Positions 63,032 through 64,000 of a stretch of DNA of 64,000 nt are shown in pieces. This stretch comes from Linnemannia hyalina (Eukaryota; Mortierellomycota; Mortierellomycetes; Mortierellales; Mortierellaceae). Numbering within the stretch: position 1 is the first letter of the stretch; each line of letters opens with the position of its first letter. A program made the position numbers and the translations under genes. The stretch lies in contig JAHRHY010000009.1 in assembly GCA_019671135.1 (NCBI GenBank), positions 1 to 64,000 on the forward strand, written 5' to 3'. The notes beneath the pieces were generated by a model, which did not search any database, was not told the origin of the DNA, and worked only from the letters and a program-made list of their open reading frames with translations.

Positions 63032-63885
63032 TGGAGTGAGAGTCCAAGGACGTGCTCCAAGGCCACTTGTATTTCATTTTTTTCTCTTTGTTCAGTTAAC
63101 TTTTGCATTACTGAGCAATCACAGGCATGGTTCAGATATACTATAGTTTGACTTTTTCCTGTTCCCTTCTTTCTAGACCCCACCTTTTGTCCTCTAGCTC
63201 TCTCGCTCGCTCACCTTTGCCGCCCTTCCCTCTCTCATTCCTTGTCTTCCCTTCCCTCCACACTCTTCCCCTTCACTTTTTCGCTTCCCGTAGTCCTTTG
63301 CGATCAGCATACACACACATATACCCTCCCGGCTATCGAATGTACACACGACCCTCACCTCACCTCACGAATCACAGCGTAATTGCCCCCACCCCACCCT
63401 TCTTCTCTCTTTCTCATCCTAATGGAGAAATAAATTAAAAAAAAAAGGGTGAGAGATAAGAGTGTACGTATCAGTGGGAAATAGGGACAAGTGAGAGGAA
63501 GGATCTATCGTGTTGATTGTGTCTGTGTTGCTCATCTGGAAGTAATGAGTGAATGTGAATGGTTGTTGTTGTTTAGGGGGGTGTGAATGGGATGGGGAAA
63601 AGACAACCGAAAAAAAGACAAAATATGAGTGATGCAAAAAGTGGTTTGTATGTGTGTGCTATTCTTGCAGGTTTTGTGGATAGGAAGAAATGAAAGAGCG
63701 CGTAGGGATCAAATGGAAGAAGTGGAAGAAGTGAAAGGGAAGAGGAGAAACGTGGGTGCGTGAAAAGGGACATGCGTCTTTGCCCACGGCCTTTTTTGTC
63801 TTCCCACGCCAAAAAAAAATAAAGGCAATGCACTGTGTGTCGACTTTATTCTTGCTCGTCGTTTCCCAGTACTCCCAACAGGCAC
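63032..63885. other. No supported gene; pyrimidine- and purine-rich flanks
   Basis: 63160-63430 is CT-rich, 63430-63800 is purine-rich. Open frames here follow composition. The sequence just right of 63820 would be the 3' region of the minus-strand gene that enters at the window edge. Confidence 0.4.
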
Positions 63886-64000
63886 CTAGAGCTCCTCGCG
63901 GCCGACTTTTTCGACTTTGTGGGTGTGGCGGAAGGGTGACTTGTAGGCGCCAGCAGTGTAATCATGTCGCTCTTTCGCCTGGTCATCCGCTGTCCGCTTG
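63886..64000 (-). CDS. C-terminus of a host gene (partial)
   Basis: The minus strand, open from the window edge to a TAG at 63886-63888, ends with the residues QAKERHDYTAGAYKS, then SPFRHTHKVEKVGREEL. The charged, His/Lys-rich end looks like a normal soluble cytosolic fungal protein. Codon use is GC-richer than in the neighbouring elements. Too short to name. Confidence 0.5.
   Translation of the reverse strand, partial: KRTADDQAKERHDYTAGAYKSPFRHTHKVEKVGREEL

Overview
The window looks like nuclear DNA of an early-diverging filamentous fungus, most likely Mucoromycota. This is an inference from Ty3/gypsy chromoviruses, short 60-120 bp introns, TATA boxes and fungal-type lineage-specific proteins; no rRNA, tRNA or unmistakable housekeeping gene fixes the taxon. 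It is almost wholly a nested stack of mobile DNA, with few host gene remnants.

The most striking component is a repeated element, called B here. Full copies (55475-60958 and, interrupted, 14384-27214) carry two ORFs. ORF1 is a DDE transposase-like protein. ORF2 is a zinc-binding, acidic, repeat-containing protein. Both are enclosed by two direct terminal repeats (TDRs) of 495 bp. No reverse transcriptase is present. The same 495-bp unit also occurs alone. Seven insertions (two full elements, five solo units) show 3-bp target duplications (TTA, TAA, CAA, ATT, ATA, TAT, CTA), and units are nested in one another. The two TDRs of one element resemble each other more than those of another element, as LTRs do.

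Layout: 1-2509 is the 3' part of a chromovirus (family C), inserted in a foldback element (F), itself inserted in a truncated B copy (2601-3791). 3792-6697 holds TDRs, a broken host gene and TTCGAA-rich foldback/minisatellite DNA. 6698-8887 is half a B copy. 8888-27838 is a gypsy element (family A) with an otherwise open gag-pol, split by a solo TDR and by full element B2, which is itself split by a complete family C element (15157-22175). 27839-31012 is the 5' part of another C copy, with nested TDRs in gag. 31200-33545 holds a degenerate multi-exon fungal locus (K0/K1). 33546-41335 holds TDRs and a third gypsy (family D, 35255-40945) that carries a 451-bp perfect foldback (F). 41002-55808 is a giant palindrome: two 7.3-kb arms around a 153-bp spacer, each with the same spliced genes (P1, P2, P3, alpha). 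55475-60958 is B1. 60962-64000 is ordinary-looking sequence with a zinc-knuckle-like ORF, a Helitron-like 3' end and the C-terminus of a host gene at the edge.

Functional reading: B ORF1 probably cuts and joins TDR ends, and ORF2 probably binds DNA or chromatin. P1/P2 and K0/K1 look like paralogous cassettes whose second gene contains a PD-(D/E)XK-like core. The three gypsy families are independent chromoviruses with C-terminal chromodomains.
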